Shown here in pieces: positions 1-8,321 of a stretch of DNA of 64,000 bases. Each line of letters begins with the position of its first letter. The stretch's first letter is position 1. The notes under the pieces are model-generated. The model made no database searches and was not told the origin of the DNA. It saw only the letters and a program-made list of their open reading frames with translations. Both the position numbers and the translations under genes were made by a program. This DNA comes from Actinacidiphila alni (GTDB lineage: Bacteria > Actinomycetota > Actinomycetes > Streptomycetales > Streptomycetaceae), in NCBI RefSeq assembly GCF_900112845.1, contig NZ_FONG01000004.1, positions 124,001 through 188,000 of the forward strand, in the 5' to 3' direction.

Positions 1-1068
1 GAAGAGGGCGATGAATTTACGGGTGCGCTCATCGGGTTCGGGATCGGGCTCGTCCTCGTCGTCGTGGAGCAGGCCCTGTTCGCGCAGTTGCTGGTCCTGG
101 ACCATGACCGGCGGGATCGGGTCGGGGTCGGAGGGGCGCGGTCCTTCGGGGCCGTCGGGGCCGATCCTGACCAGGCGTTCGACCCGGACGATACGGAAGT
201 GCCGGTCGCCGACGTCGAGTTCGTCGCCGCGCCGGGCGTCGAGGTCGTCGGCGGCGCGTGAGTAGATCTCGCGCTCGGCAGGGCCGAGGTCCTTCTGCCA
301 GGGGAGCATGACGCGCAGTTGCATGGCGAGGCCGTCGCGCGCGGCCTGCGGGGTGGTGGCGGTGCCGGCGGAATCCGGGCGCCAGCGGGAGCCGTCGCGC
401 TCGGCGGTCATGAAGGTGGCGGGCAGCAGCACACCGCCGGGGTGGGTGACGGCGGCGGCGCGAGAGTCGTCGCGCACATCGGCGGGCACGGTGCCCTTCT
501 TCCGCAGCGCGGCCAGCAGTTCGACCTTGAGGATGCCCTCGGACAGTCCGGTGGCGTTGACCGGGTCGATGACCAGGCCGTCGGCGGGGTCGTAGTCGCC
601 GCCGGTGGCGCCGGGCGGGCTCGGGTCCGGGTCGGTGTCGCGCGGCGGTTCCGGTCCGTCGGGCCCCATCCGGATGAAGCGTTCGGCGCGGACGATGCGG
701 TAGCGGCTGCCGCGTACCGTCATCTCGTCCAGGGCCTCCCATTCGAGGCGTTCGCCCGCGGCGAGGTACTCCGCCTCGGCCTCCGCGTCGCCCTCCTGCC
801 CGGCGGCCTGCGAGAGCCGGCGGAAGTGCGAGCCGAGGGTGTCGCGGGCGTCCTGCGGCGCGCGACCGCTGAAGTAGGGCTGCAACTTCCAGCCGCCCGA
901 CTCCAGTTCGCGGGCGATGCCGAAGACCGGGCCGCCCGCGAAGAGCATGGACGGATAGGTCTTTCTCGCCTTCCACGCCTCGATGTCGGCGAGCGCGGCG
1001 ACCGGGGACTCAGGCGTGGTCACCCGGATCGTCTGGTAGGCAGGAACATCGTCGCCGTGCGCATCCAT
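1..1068 (-). CDS. DUF5954-type conserved protein, 3' end cut by window
   Basis: I recognise this as the Streptomyces DUF5954 family from its overall sequence; the function is unknown. The reading frame is open from an ATG at 1068 down to base 1, so about 356 residues are visible and the C terminus is missing. It begins MDAHGDDVPAYQTI and shows no signal peptide or membrane segment. The protein carries an internal duplication: the block RIVRAERFIRMGPDGPEPPR in the first half recurs as RIVRVERLVRIGPDGPEGPR in the second half, each followed by an (S/T)DPDP turn. The gene stands alone, about 115 bp from the end of the ROK gene. Several overlapping long frames on the other strand are artefacts of GC-rich codon structure. 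The family call is from memory of homologues and cannot be searched here. Confidence 0.8.
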   Translation of the reverse strand, partial: MDAHGDDVPAYQTIRVTTPESPVAALADIEAWKARKTYPSMLFAGGPVFGIARELESGGWKLQPYFSGRAPQDARDTLGSHFRRLSQAAGQEGDAEAEAEYLAAGERLEWEALDEMTVRGSRYRIVRAERFIRMGPDGPEPPRDTDPDPSPPGATGGDYDPADGLVIDPVNATGLSEGILKVELLAALRKKGTVPADVRDDSRAAAVTHPGGVLLPATFMTAERDGSRWRPDSAGTATTPQAARDGLAMQLRVMLPWQKDLGPAEREIYSRAADDLDARRGDELDVGDRHFRIVRVERLVRIGPDGPEGPRPSDPDPIPPVMVQDQQLREQGLLHDDEDEPDPEPDERTRKFIALF

Positions 1069-1183
1069 GGATCCAGCATGCCCATACGGCGGGCCCGTAC
1101 GCGACCGATACGCGAAAGCCCGTCACTCTCGGATGAGTTGACGTGACGCGCGTCCACCGGGGGAAATGCGGGGCAAGGGTGTT

Positions 1184-2365
1184 TCAGGCGACGGGTGCGG
1201 CGAGCACGTGACCGATCCCTTCGGGTGACAGCAGGTGCTCGACGGCGAGCCTGCGGGCGCCTTCGATACCGGCCCGGCGGCCGAGCACGGTGGTCTCGAT
1301 GGCGACGGTTCTGGTGGCCAGCGGGAGGGCGCGGCGGTAGACGGCGGCGCGGATGTCAGCGAGCAGATCGTCGTGCAGGCTGGCGATGCTGCCGCCGAGG
1401 ACGATGGTGTCCGGGTTGTAGAAGCTGACCAGGGACGCGAGGACGTCGCCGAGCCGCTGGGCGGCGAGCCGCACCTGGCGGCGGGCCACCGGGTCGCCGG
1501 CCGCGACCAACCGGACGACGTCGGCGGCGTGTTCGGCCGCGAGCCCGGCCTCGCGGAGCTTGGCGGCGATCGCGGCGCCGGAGGCGACGGCCTCGACGCA
1601 GCCGGTGTTGCCGCAGTGGCAGAGCACGTCGTCGTGGCCGGGGACCCGGATGTGGCCGATGTCGCCGGCCGCTCCGGTGGCGCCGCGGTGCACGACGCCG
1701 CCGGAGACGATGCCGCAGCCGATGCCGGTGCCGACCTTGACGTACAGCAGGTGGTCGGCGGCGGGCCGGTGGCCGTACTCGCCGAGCGCCATCATGTTGA
1801 CGTCGTTGTCGACGAGGACGGGGGCGTCGTAGCGGCCGGCGAAGAAGCCGGGGACGCGGTAGCCGTCCCAGCCGCGCATGATGGGCGGCCGGATCACGGT
1901 GCCGGTACGGGCCTCGACGGGTCCGGGGACGCCGATGCTGATGGCGCGTACGTGGGCGGCGGGGTGGCCGGCGTCGGCGAGCAGCCGGCCGATCTGCTCG
2001 TGCACGCCGGTGAGTACGGGTTCGGGTCCTGCGTTGATGTCGAGGTCCTCGGTGGCCTCGGCGAGGACCCGGCCGCCGAGTTCGGCGACGGCGACCGTGC
2101 GGTGGGTGGCGCCGAGGTCGACGGCGACCACGACGGCGCTGTCCGAGGCGAGTTGCAGGGTGAGCGGCGGGCGGCCGCGCTCGGTGGCCTCGGTGCCGGT
2201 CTCGACCAGCAGCCCCTTGGTGATCAGCAGGTCGACGCGCTGGGCGACGGCGGCCCTGGACAGGCCGGTGGCGGTGGCGAGTTGGCTGCGCCGGGTGGCG
2301 CCGCCGGCGACGAGCCCGGCCAGTTCGCTGAGCGCGGTCAACTGCCGGTCGGTCGGTACGGTCAT
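1184..2365 (-). CDS. ROK-family transcriptional repressor
   Basis: This 393-residue protein has an N-terminal winged helix-turn-helix (about residues 10-65) followed by a ROK sugar-kinase fold. The nucleotide-binding start VVAVDLGATH lies near residue 93, and the ROK zinc motif CHCGNTGCVEA is intact. Proteins with this order (XylR/NagC/Mlc type) repress sugar-use operons and respond to sugars or their phosphates. It is divergent from the four-gene sugar operon beginning at 2502, and the two promoters overlap, so it very probably regulates that operon and itself. The ATG at 2365 sits downstream of a TTGACA-16-TAACTT promoter on this strand. The ligand is not predictable from the sequence. Confidence 0.92.
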   Translation of the reverse strand: MTVPTDRQLTALSELAGLVAGGATRRSQLATATGLSRAAVAQRVDLLITKGLLVETGTEATERGRPPLTLQLASDSAVVVAVDLGATHRTVAVAELGGRVLAEATEDLDINAGPEPVLTGVHEQIGRLLADAGHPAAHVRAISIGVPGPVEARTGTVIRPPIMRGWDGYRVPGFFAGRYDAPVLVDNDVNMMALGEYGHRPAADHLLYVKVGTGIGCGIVSGGVVHRGATGAAGDIGHIRVPGHDDVLCHCGNTGCVEAVASGAAIAAKLREAGLAAEHAADVVRLVAAGDPVARRQVRLAAQRLGDVLASLVSFYNPDTIVLGGSIASLHDDLLADIRAAVYRRALPLATRTVAIETTVLGRRAGIEGARRLAVEHLLSPEGIGHVLAAPVA

Positions 2366-2417
2366 CGGTCCCCTACCCTCCCTCCGCCGGTCGTTGCTGA
2401 TCTCCGGCGCTGATTTA

Positions 2418-2473
2418 TGACAGAAGTTAGCCTAAATATTGCCATTGTCAACCGAAACAGCGGTGGCTAGCGT
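2418..2473. promoter_or_regulatory. Overlapping divergent promoters and candidate ROK operator
   Basis: An AT-rich island separates the ROK gene from the sugar operon. On the minus strand TTGACA (2446-2451) and TAACTT (2424-2429) are 16 bp apart. On the plus strand TTGTCA (2445-2450) and TAGCGT (2468-2473) are 17 bp apart. The two -35 boxes share the same bases. The interrupted palindrome TTAG-C-CTAA (2427-2435) covers the minus-strand -10; TTAG...CTAA ends are typical of ROK operators. A wider TGACA (2418-2422)/TGTCA (2446-2450) inverted repeat brackets the site. The boxes are read directly; binding by the ROK protein is inferred. Confidence 0.65.
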
Positions 2474-2501
2474 TCTCGGCGAGCGGAAAGGGAGGGCATT
2501 C

Positions 2502-3641
2502 GTGGGCCGGACAACCTCGGTTGCAGCAGGTTCCTCACTGCGTACGGCCATCGCCGGCGTGGGCATGATCGGGCAGGTGCATCTGGACGCGGTGCGCAGG
2601 AACGGCGCCCCTGTGGTCGGGGTCAGCGCGTCGACTCCCGCGCGGGCCAAGGAGGCCGCCGCGGCGCTCGGGGTGGAGCGGGCCTTCGACTCCTCGCAGG
2701 CGCTGGTCACCAGCGACGACGTCGATGTGGTGCACATCTGCACGCCCAACGGCGCGCACGCGGAGCTGGCGGAGCTGGCGCTGCGAGCGGGCAAGCACGT
2801 GGTGTGCGAGAAGCCGCTGACGACCTCGGGGGCGACGGCGGACGCGCTCGCGGCGCTCGCCGCTGAGACCGGTCTGGTCGCGGCGGTGCCGTTCGTCTAC
2901 CGCTACCACCCCATGGCCGCCGAGGCGCGGGCCCGGGTGCGGGACGGCCGGGCCGGCGACGTACGCCTGGTGCACGGCCACTACCTCCAGGACTGGCTCT
3001 CTGAGCCGGACGACACCAACTGGCGGGTGGACACGGTTGCGGGCGGCCCGTCCCGGGCGTTCGCCGACATCGGCTCGCACTGGTGCGACCTGGTCGAGTG
3101 GGTGACCGGGCACCGGATCGCGGAGCTGACGGCGGTCAGCCAGACCGTGGACCGTACGGCGGAGGGCGCTGCGGTCCGGCCGGACACCGAGGACGTGGTG
3201 CAGCTGCTGTTCCGCACCGACCGCGGCGCGACCGGCACGGTGACGGTCTCGCAGATCTCGCCCGGCCGGAAGAACCGGCTGTGGTTCGAGGTCGACGGCA
3301 CACGTACGTCGCTCGCCTTCGACCAGGAGAACCCCGAGTCGCTCTTCGTCGGCAGCCGCGGCGAGAACGCGGCGGTGCTGCGCGACCCCGCGGTGCTCTC
3401 GCCCGTCGCGGCCCGGCTGTCCGTGGTGCCCGGCGGGCACCCGATGGGCTATCTCGACTGCTTCGCCGCCTTCGTCCGCGAGGTGCACGCCGCGATCCGC
3501 GCCCCGCGCGCGGCGGACGGGCCCGCGGCCGACACCACCTGGGGCACGTACCCCACCTTCGACGACGCCGCCCGCATGGTGCGCCTGACCGAGGCCGTAC
3601 TGGGCTCGGCGGCGGACCGGTCCTGGAAAGAGGTCTCCTGA
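2502..3641 (+). CDS. Gfo/Idh/MocA-family NAD(P)-dependent oxidoreductase
   Basis: This is a sugar-type dehydrogenase of about 379 residues. The N-terminal Rossmann motif (AGVGMIGQVH) and the family signature EKPLTTS, whose Lys is catalytic, are both present. The C-terminal alpha/beta substrate domain holds the ADIGSHWCDLVEW segment. I chose the GTG at 2502 because AAGGGAGGG lies 5 nt before it and the TAGCGT -10 box lies about 30 nt upstream; longer in-frame extensions would run into the promoter. It is the first gene of a tight four-gene operon (next start 1 nt after its stop). By analogy with levoglucosan-type pathways, it or the fourth gene would oxidise a sugar hydroxyl to a 3-keto sugar. 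The exact substrate is unknown. Confidence 0.9.
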   Translation: MGRTTSVAAGSSLRTAIAGVGMIGQVHLDAVRRNGAPVVGVSASTPARAKEAAAALGVERAFDSSQALVTSDDVDVVHICTPNGAHAELAELALRAGKHVVCEKPLTTSGATADALAALAAETGLVAAVPFVYRYHPMAAEARARVRDGRAGDVRLVHGHYLQDWLSEPDDTNWRVDTVAGGPSRAFADIGSHWCDLVEWVTGHRIAELTAVSQTVDRTAEGAAVRPDTEDVVQLLFRTDRGATGTVTVSQISPGRKNRLWFEVDGTRTSLAFDQENPESLFVGSRGENAAVLRDPAVLSPVAARLSVVPGGHPMGYLDCFAAFVREVHAAIRAPRAADGPAADTTWGTYPTFDDAARMVRLTEAVLGSAADRSWKEVS

Positions 3642-3642
3642 G

Positions 3643-4563
3643 ATGAAGCTGGGCTTCCTGACCGCCTGCCTTCCGCAGCTCCCGCTGGGCGACATCGCCG
3701 CCTGGGCGGCGGCGCACGACTACCAGGCGCTGGAGGTGGCCACCTGGCCGTCCACCGGCTCCCGGGAGTTCGAGGCCAGCCACATCGATGTGACCGGCTT
3801 CGACAAGCGACGGGCCGACGAGGTGAGCGCCCTGTTCGACCGGCACGGGCTCACGCTGTCGGCACTGGCGTACTACGAGAACAATCTGCACCCGGACGAG
3901 AGCCGCAGGGCGGAGATCGCCGCCCATGTCCGCGCCAATGTGGACGCCGCCCGGCTGCTGGGCGTGGACCACGTGGGCACCTTCGTCGGCCGCCACCCGG
4001 GGCTGACCGTCAAGGAGAACATCGCGCTGGCCGAACGGGAGCTGCCGCCCCTGGTGGAGTACGCGGGCGAGCGCGGCGTGAAGATCATCATCGAGAACTG
4101 TGTGATGGAGGGCTGGCACCCGGACGGCTACCCGGGGAATCTGGCCTACTCCCCCGAGCTGTGGGAGTGGATGTTCGACCTCGGCCTCTACCTCAACTAC
4201 GACCCCTCGCACCTGATGTGGCTCGGCATCGACCCGGTCGAGGCGCTCAAGCCGTACATCGACCGGATCCCGCACGCCCAGGCCAAGGACGCGCAGCTCG
4301 ACCCGCGCGCCAGGAACCGCTACGGCTTCTTCGGCCGGACCGTGGAGCGCGCCGACGGCTGGGACAGCGGCTGGTGGCGCTACCGGGTGCCGGGCCTCGG
4401 CGACGTGGACTGGCGCCGGATCGTCGACACCCTCTACGAGGGCGGCTTCACCGGCACCCTGTCCGTCGAGCACGAGGATCCCGTCTGGAGCGGCGACGTC
4501 CGACGGATCACCCAGGGCCTGGAGATCGCCCACCGCACGCTGCGCCCGCTCATCGTCGGCTGA
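3643..4563 (+). CDS. Sugar phosphate isomerase/epimerase-like TIM-barrel protein
   Basis: This 306-residue protein belongs to the xylose isomerase-like/AP endonuclease 2 TIM-barrel superfamily. Acidic and His metal ligands are recognisable at IIIENCVMEGWHPDGYP, LNYDPSHL, IPHAQAKDAQ and LSVEHEDP. The start codon follows the previous stop with a 1-nt gap, indicating translational coupling. Members of this superfamily in Gfo/Idh operons catalyse epimerisation, or beta-elimination and hydration of keto sugars. Here it is the best candidate for the lyase step acting on the product of the neighbouring dehydrogenase. No signal peptide is seen, so it is cytoplasmic. The family is clear; the reaction is inferred. 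Confidence 0.88.
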   Translation: MKLGFLTACLPQLPLGDIAAWAAAHDYQALEVATWPSTGSREFEASHIDVTGFDKRRADEVSALFDRHGLTLSALAYYENNLHPDESRRAEIAAHVRANVDAARLLGVDHVGTFVGRHPGLTVKENIALAERELPPLVEYAGERGVKIIIENCVMEGWHPDGYPGNLAYSPELWEWMFDLGLYLNYDPSHLMWLGIDPVEALKPYIDRIPHAQAKDAQLDPRARNRYGFFGRTVERADGWDSGWWRYRVPGLGDVDWRRIVDTLYEGGFTGTLSVEHEDPVWSGDVRRITQGLEIAHRTLRPLIVG

Positions 4564-4641
4564 CCCGCGGCACCACGCGACGCCAACCGTCCCCCGCACC
4601 CGCCGTACCACCCCGCCGTACTTCCAGGAGGCATCGTCACG

Positions 4642-5385
4642 ATGGCCACACCCCTGAGCATCCAGCTCTACACCCTCCGGGACCAGATCGCCGCCGACCG
4701 CGACGGCACGCTGTCCCGGCTCGCCGGCATCGGATACACCGCCGTCGAGGCGTACGACCCGACCGCCGACCCGACCGGTTTCCGCAAGGTCGTGGACGAC
4801 CTGGGGATCAGCGTCAACAGCACGCACGCCTACGCCCTGTTCGACAAGGAGGCGGCGGAGGTCTTCGACGCGATCGCCACCGTCGGCACCGACCTGGTGA
4901 TCATCCCCGGCGGGATCGCGCACGAGGAGTTCACCACCGCCGAGGGCCTGGACCGCACCGCGGCCACCCTCAACGGTTTCGCGGAGAAGGCCGCGGAGCG
5001 CGGTATGCGGATCGGCTACCACAACCACTGGTGGGAGATCGAGCCGCGCTTCGACGGCAGGACCGCGCTGGAGGAGCTGGCGGACCGGCTGGCCCCCGAA
5101 GTGTTCCTGGAGGTCGACACGTACTGGGCCGCGGTCGGCGGCGCCGATGTGCCGGCGCTGCTGCGCACCCTGGGCGACCGGGTGCTGGCGCTCCACGTCA
5201 AGGACGGGCCCGGGGTGAAGGACCAGCCGCACACCGCCGTCGGCAAGGGCACCATCGACGTGCCGTCGATCCTGGCCGCCGCGCCGCACGCGCAGCGGAT
5301 CGTCGAACTGGACACCTGCGCGGGCGACATCTTCGAGGCGGTCGCGGACAGCCTCGCCTACCTCACAGAGCTGGAGCGTTCATGA
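4642..5385 (+). CDS. Second sugar phosphate isomerase/epimerase-like TIM-barrel protein
   Basis: This 247-residue protein is a shorter xylose isomerase-like barrel and a distant paralogue of the preceding one. Metal-ligand segments include YHNHWWEIEPRF, FLEVDTYWA, LHVKDGPG and VELDTCAGD. A good AGGAGG ribosome binding site (about 4628) precedes the ATG, which follows a 78-nt gap. The stop overlaps the next start as ATGA (5382-5385). It resembles small family members used as epimerases or hydratases on 2-keto or 3-keto sugars. In a four-enzyme scheme it would act as the hydratase or second lyase. It is cytoplasmic and its substrate is not known. Confidence 0.88.
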   Translation: MATPLSIQLYTLRDQIAADRDGTLSRLAGIGYTAVEAYDPTADPTGFRKVVDDLGISVNSTHAYALFDKEAAEVFDAIATVGTDLVIIPGGIAHEEFTTAEGLDRTAATLNGFAEKAAERGMRIGYHNHWWEIEPRFDGRTALEELADRLAPEVFLEVDTYWAAVGGADVPALLRTLGDRVLALHVKDGPGVKDQPHTAVGKGTIDVPSILAAAPHAQRIVELDTCAGDIFEAVADSLAYLTELERS

Positions 5386-6485
5386 GCGGCGGTCCGGTCG
5401 GCGTCGCCGTCGTCGGCGCCGGGGTGATCAGCACCCAGTACCTCGACCATCTGACCGTCTTCCCCGACCTGAAGGTGCTCGCGGTCGCCGACCTCGACAC
5501 CGAGCGGGCCCGCGCGGCGGCCGGCGCCTACGGGGTGCCGGTGGCGGGCGACCTCGCGTCGGTGCTCGCGATCCCCGAGGTGGAGATCGTCGTCAATCTG
5601 ACGATCCCGGCGGCGCACGCCGAGGTCGCCACCGCCGCGCTCCGCGCGGGCAAGCACGTCTACGGCGAGAAGCCGCTGGCGCTCGCGCCGTCCGACGGGG
5701 CGAAGATCCTGGCGGAGGCGCAGTCGCGGGACCTGCGGGTCGGGAGCGCTCCCGACACCTTCCTCGGCGCGGGCCTGCAGTCCGCGGCGCGGGCGCTCGC
5801 CGCGGGCGCCATCGGCGAGCCGGTCAGCGCCACCGCCGTCACGCAGGGTCCGGGGCCGGAGAAGTGGCACCCCAACCCGGAATTCCTCTACCAGTACGGC
5901 GCCGGGCCGCTGTTCGACATCGGCCCGTACTATCTGACGGCCCTGGTCGCGCTGTTCGGCCCCGTCGCCCGGGTCGCCGCCTCCGCGCGGCAGGCGCACG
6001 GGCACCGGGTGATCGGCTCCGGACCCAAGGAGGGCACCTCCTTCGCCGTCGAAGTGCCCACCCACGTCCACGCGTTGCTGGACTTCGCCGGCGGCCCCAG
6101 CGCCTCGGCGACCTTCAGCTTCGACTCCTCGGTGCCGCGCCGCATGATCGAGGTCACCGGTACCGAGGGGACGCTCTCGCTGCCCGACCCCAACACCTTC
6201 GAAGGGCCCCTTCAGGTCCGGGGGTTCGACGACGAGGACTGGCGCGACCTGCCCGTCACGGGCACCGTCGCCGGGCGCGGCCTCGGCGTGCTCGACATGG
6301 CCCGCGCCATCCGGGGCGGCGCCGAGCACCGCGCCTCCGGCGAACTCGCCCAGCACGTCCTGGACTTGATGGCCACCATCACGGACGCCGCGGAACACCG
6401 CACCGTCCGCACCCTGGAGACCAGCGCTCCGGCGGTCGCACCACTGCCGGACGCCTGGGATCCGGCGGCTTCGACGCTGACCTGA
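5382..6485 (+). CDS. Gfo/Idh/MocA-family oxidoreductase, second in operon
   Basis: This is a 367-residue NAD(P)-dependent dehydrogenase. The Rossmann motif VVGAGVISTQY starts at about residue 8, and the catalytic GEKPLAL signature is intact. The distinctive central segment GAGPLFDIGPYYLTAL is typical of the glucose-fructose oxidoreductase/keto-sugar reductase branch. Its ATG overlaps the upstream stop (ATGA), so it is the coupled last gene of the operon. A strong hairpin with a T tract follows. With the first gene of the operon it could form an oxidise-first, reduce-last pair around the two TIM-barrel enzymes. No transporter lies in the operon, so substrate uptake must be encoded elsewhere. 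Confidence 0.9.
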   Translation: MSGGPVGVAVVGAGVISTQYLDHLTVFPDLKVLAVADLDTERARAAAGAYGVPVAGDLASVLAIPEVEIVVNLTIPAAHAEVATAALRAGKHVYGEKPLALAPSDGAKILAEAQSRDLRVGSAPDTFLGAGLQSAARALAAGAIGEPVSATAVTQGPGPEKWHPNPEFLYQYGAGPLFDIGPYYLTALVALFGPVARVAASARQAHGHRVIGSGPKEGTSFAVEVPTHVHALLDFAGGPSASATFSFDSSVPRRMIEVTGTEGTLSLPDPNTFEGPLQVRGFDDEDWRDLPVTGTVAGRGLGVLDMARAIRGGAEHRASGELAQHVLDLMATITDAAEHRTVRTLETSAPAVAPLPDAWDPAASTLT

Positions 6486-6508
6486 CCAGCACCGAAGCCG
6501 CCGGCCCG

Positions 6509-6556
6509 CCGGCCGGCCCACCCGTGGGGGGATGGGCCGACCGGCTCCTCTTTTTG
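6509..6556 (+). terminator. Hairpin plus T tract ending the sugar operon
   Basis: A GC-rich stem (GCCGGCCGGCCCACCC pairing with GGATGGGCCGACCGGC, about 6509-6546) is followed by CCTCTTTTT. It lies 24 bp after the last operon stop codon. Confidence 0.75.
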
Positions 6557-6599
6557 CCGCCCTCTCGCCTCCGGCGGCTTAGATCCGGTGTCGACGGTC

Positions 6600-6630
6600 T
6601 CCCCCAGACTTCGTCCGGGAGGTGCCCCCA
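6600..6630. repeat. 30-31 bp hairpin element, copy 1
   Basis: The element starts TCCCCCAG and ends GGTGCCCCCA, with an internal imperfect stem (CCC-A-GAC/GTC-C-GGG). It is flanked on both sides by TCGACGGTC (6591-6599 and 6633-6641), like a 9-bp target duplication. The intergenic stretch around it (6557-6782) also holds a CCGGTGTCGA/TCGACACCGG inverted pair and one CCGCACTCCG repeat near 6718; I see no gene there. Confidence 0.6.
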
Positions 6631-6782
6631 CTTCGACGGTCGCTCGTTCCTCGCTCCCTGCTCATCGTCTCTTTCGACACCGGCGCCGCCTTTGGCTCGC
6701 TGGCTACACCGGCTCACCGCACTCCGTAGAGGTGCCGTTCCTGGGGCGCCCAGGGGACGTGTGCGGCTGATTGGTGCGGGTA

Positions 6783-8321
6783 TTACGCCGCAGGCAGCTG
6801 GTAATCCGGGAAGTTGCCCGGGAGGCGGTCAGGGGTCGGGCCCTCGGTGACGGCGTGGACGAGGAGTTCGCCGCCGACGAAGGCGCCGCGCCAGGAGGCG
6901 CCGAGGCCGCCGAAGAGTTCGTCGCGGTCGCCGCGCGAGCGGGGCGCGCCGTGGCCGACCTTGAAGGCCCGGACCTGGGCGGCGAGCCGCTGGGTGGTGC
7001 GCGGGTCGTCGCAGGACAGGGCGGCGACCAGGGCGCCGTTGGAGGCGTTCATGGCCGCGAGCAGTTCCGCCTCGGTGTCGACGAGGACGATGGTGTCGAC
7101 CGGGCCGAACGGCTCGGTGTGGTGCAGCGGCGAGGAAGGCGGCGGCCCGAGCAGGGTGACCGGGGCGAGGTAGGCCGAGGTGTCCTGGCCGGGCAGGAAG
7201 AGCCCGGGGTCGAGGGCGCCGTGGTGCAGCGGCACCGCGCCGCGGTCGACGGCCTCGGCGACCAGGTCGGCCAGTTCCTTGGCCTTGGCCGCGTTGATCA
7301 GCGGCCCGAAGTCGAGGGCGGGCAGCGGGTCGTCGGGCGCGGCGACGGCCAGCGGGTGGCCGGTGCGTACGGACTTCACGGCCGGCAGGTAGGCGGCCAG
7401 GAAGTCGGCGAAGCGGGACCGCTGCACGACGAACCGCGGGTAGGCGGTGCACCGCTGCTTGGCGTAGTCGAAGAGCTTGGGGATCTGCGCGCCGAAGGCG
7501 TCCCAGTCGCTGTACTCCCACAGGCCCCAGCAGTTGAGGCCCTCCTGTTCGAGGATGTGCCGCTTGCCGACGTCGGCGACGGCGGTCGCGATCCGGGCGC
7601 CGGTGTCCCGGCCGCCGACGAAGGAGACGCAGCCGATCTCGGCGGACTGCACCAGCGCCTCGGACAGTTCACCGCCGCTGCCGCTGACCAGGGTGAGGGG
7701 GATGCCCTCGCGCCGGGCGAGCGCGGCGGCCAGGGTGAGGCAGGCGAGCCCGCCGTCGGTGGGCGTCTTGGCGATCACCGCGTTGCCGGCCAGCGCCTGG
7801 ACGAGCACGGCGTGCACCAGCACGCTCATCGGGTAGTTCCAGCTGGCGATGTTGGAGACGGGGCCGCCGAGCGCGGTGCGGCCGGCGAGCATCGGCTCGA
7901 TGCCGTCGACGTACCAGCGCACCCCGTCGATCGCCCGGTCGACGTCGGCGCACGCGAGCCGCCACGGTTTGCCGATCTCCCAGACCAGCAGCAGGGCCAG
8001 CAGGTCGCGGTGTTCGGTGAGGGCGTCCAGGGTCGCGGTGACCCGGGCCCTGCGCTCGGGCAGCGGCACGTGCCGCCATGCGCGGTGTTCGTCGAGCGCG
8101 GCGCGTACGGCCTGCCGCGCGGTGGCCGCGTCGAGCCGCGGCGGTCCGGCGATCGGGCTGCCGTCGACCGGTGAGACGGCGGGCAGCACCCGCCCGTCGG
8201 CCTGCCATTGACCGGCCCACAGGTTCAGGACGCGGTCGTCGCGGAACGCCTCGGGCGCCGCCTGGAGGGCGCGCCGCCACGCGTCGTTCCAGGCCGCTGC
8301 GGGCTTGAGGATGAGGGTCAT
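6783..8321 (-). CDS. Aldehyde dehydrogenase family protein (PaaN-like)
   Basis: This 512-residue protein is an NAD(P)-dependent aldehyde dehydrogenase. Visible hallmarks are SNIASWNYPMSVLVHA (cofactor-binding loop), VIAKTPTDGG, the general-base region HILEQEGLNCWG, the candidate catalytic Cys in AKQRCTAYPRF, and the C-terminal EPFGPVDTIVLVD. The spacing and the EQEGLNCWG variant are unlike classical betaine or succinate semialdehyde enzymes and closer to the PaaN/phenylacetate-type group, so the aldehyde substrate is uncertain. It is cytoplasmic and monocistronic. The upstream region has no convincing promoter that I can fix. It does hold a CCGTCAC-GGTG-CCGTCAC direct repeat near 8438-8456. 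Confidence 0.87.
   Translation of the reverse strand: MTLILKPAAAWNDAWRRALQAAPEAFRDDRVLNLWAGQWQADGRVLPAVSPVDGSPIAGPPRLDAATARQAVRAALDEHRAWRHVPLPERRARVTATLDALTEHRDLLALLLVWEIGKPWRLACADVDRAIDGVRWYVDGIEPMLAGRTALGGPVSNIASWNYPMSVLVHAVLVQALAGNAVIAKTPTDGGLACLTLAAALARREGIPLTLVSGSGGELSEALVQSAEIGCVSFVGGRDTGARIATAVADVGKRHILEQEGLNCWGLWEYSDWDAFGAQIPKLFDYAKQRCTAYPRFVVQRSRFADFLAAYLPAVKSVRTGHPLAVAAPDDPLPALDFGPLINAAKAKELADLVAEAVDRGAVPLHHGALDPGLFLPGQDTSAYLAPVTLLGPPPSSPLHHTEPFGPVDTIVLVDTEAELLAAMNASNGALVAALSCDDPRTTQRLAAQVRAFKVGHGAPRSRGDRDELFGGLGASWRGAFVGGELLVHAVTEGPTPDRLPGNFPDYQLPAA

Noticed and set aside
3136..5289. 717-codon open frame on the minus strand across the sugar operon
   Set aside because: It is a codon-position shadow of real plus-strand genes: Arg/Pro/Val-rich, with no domain, and it crosses intact conserved genes.
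2502..6485. Inositol catabolism operon
   Set aside because: The Gfo/Idh and isomerase families fit loosely, but IolB, IolC, IolD and a malonate semialdehyde dehydrogenase are absent, so another sugar pathway is more likely.
6783..8321. Aldehyde dehydrogenase as part of the sugar operon
   Set aside because: It is on the opposite strand beyond a terminator and a repeat-bearing spacer.
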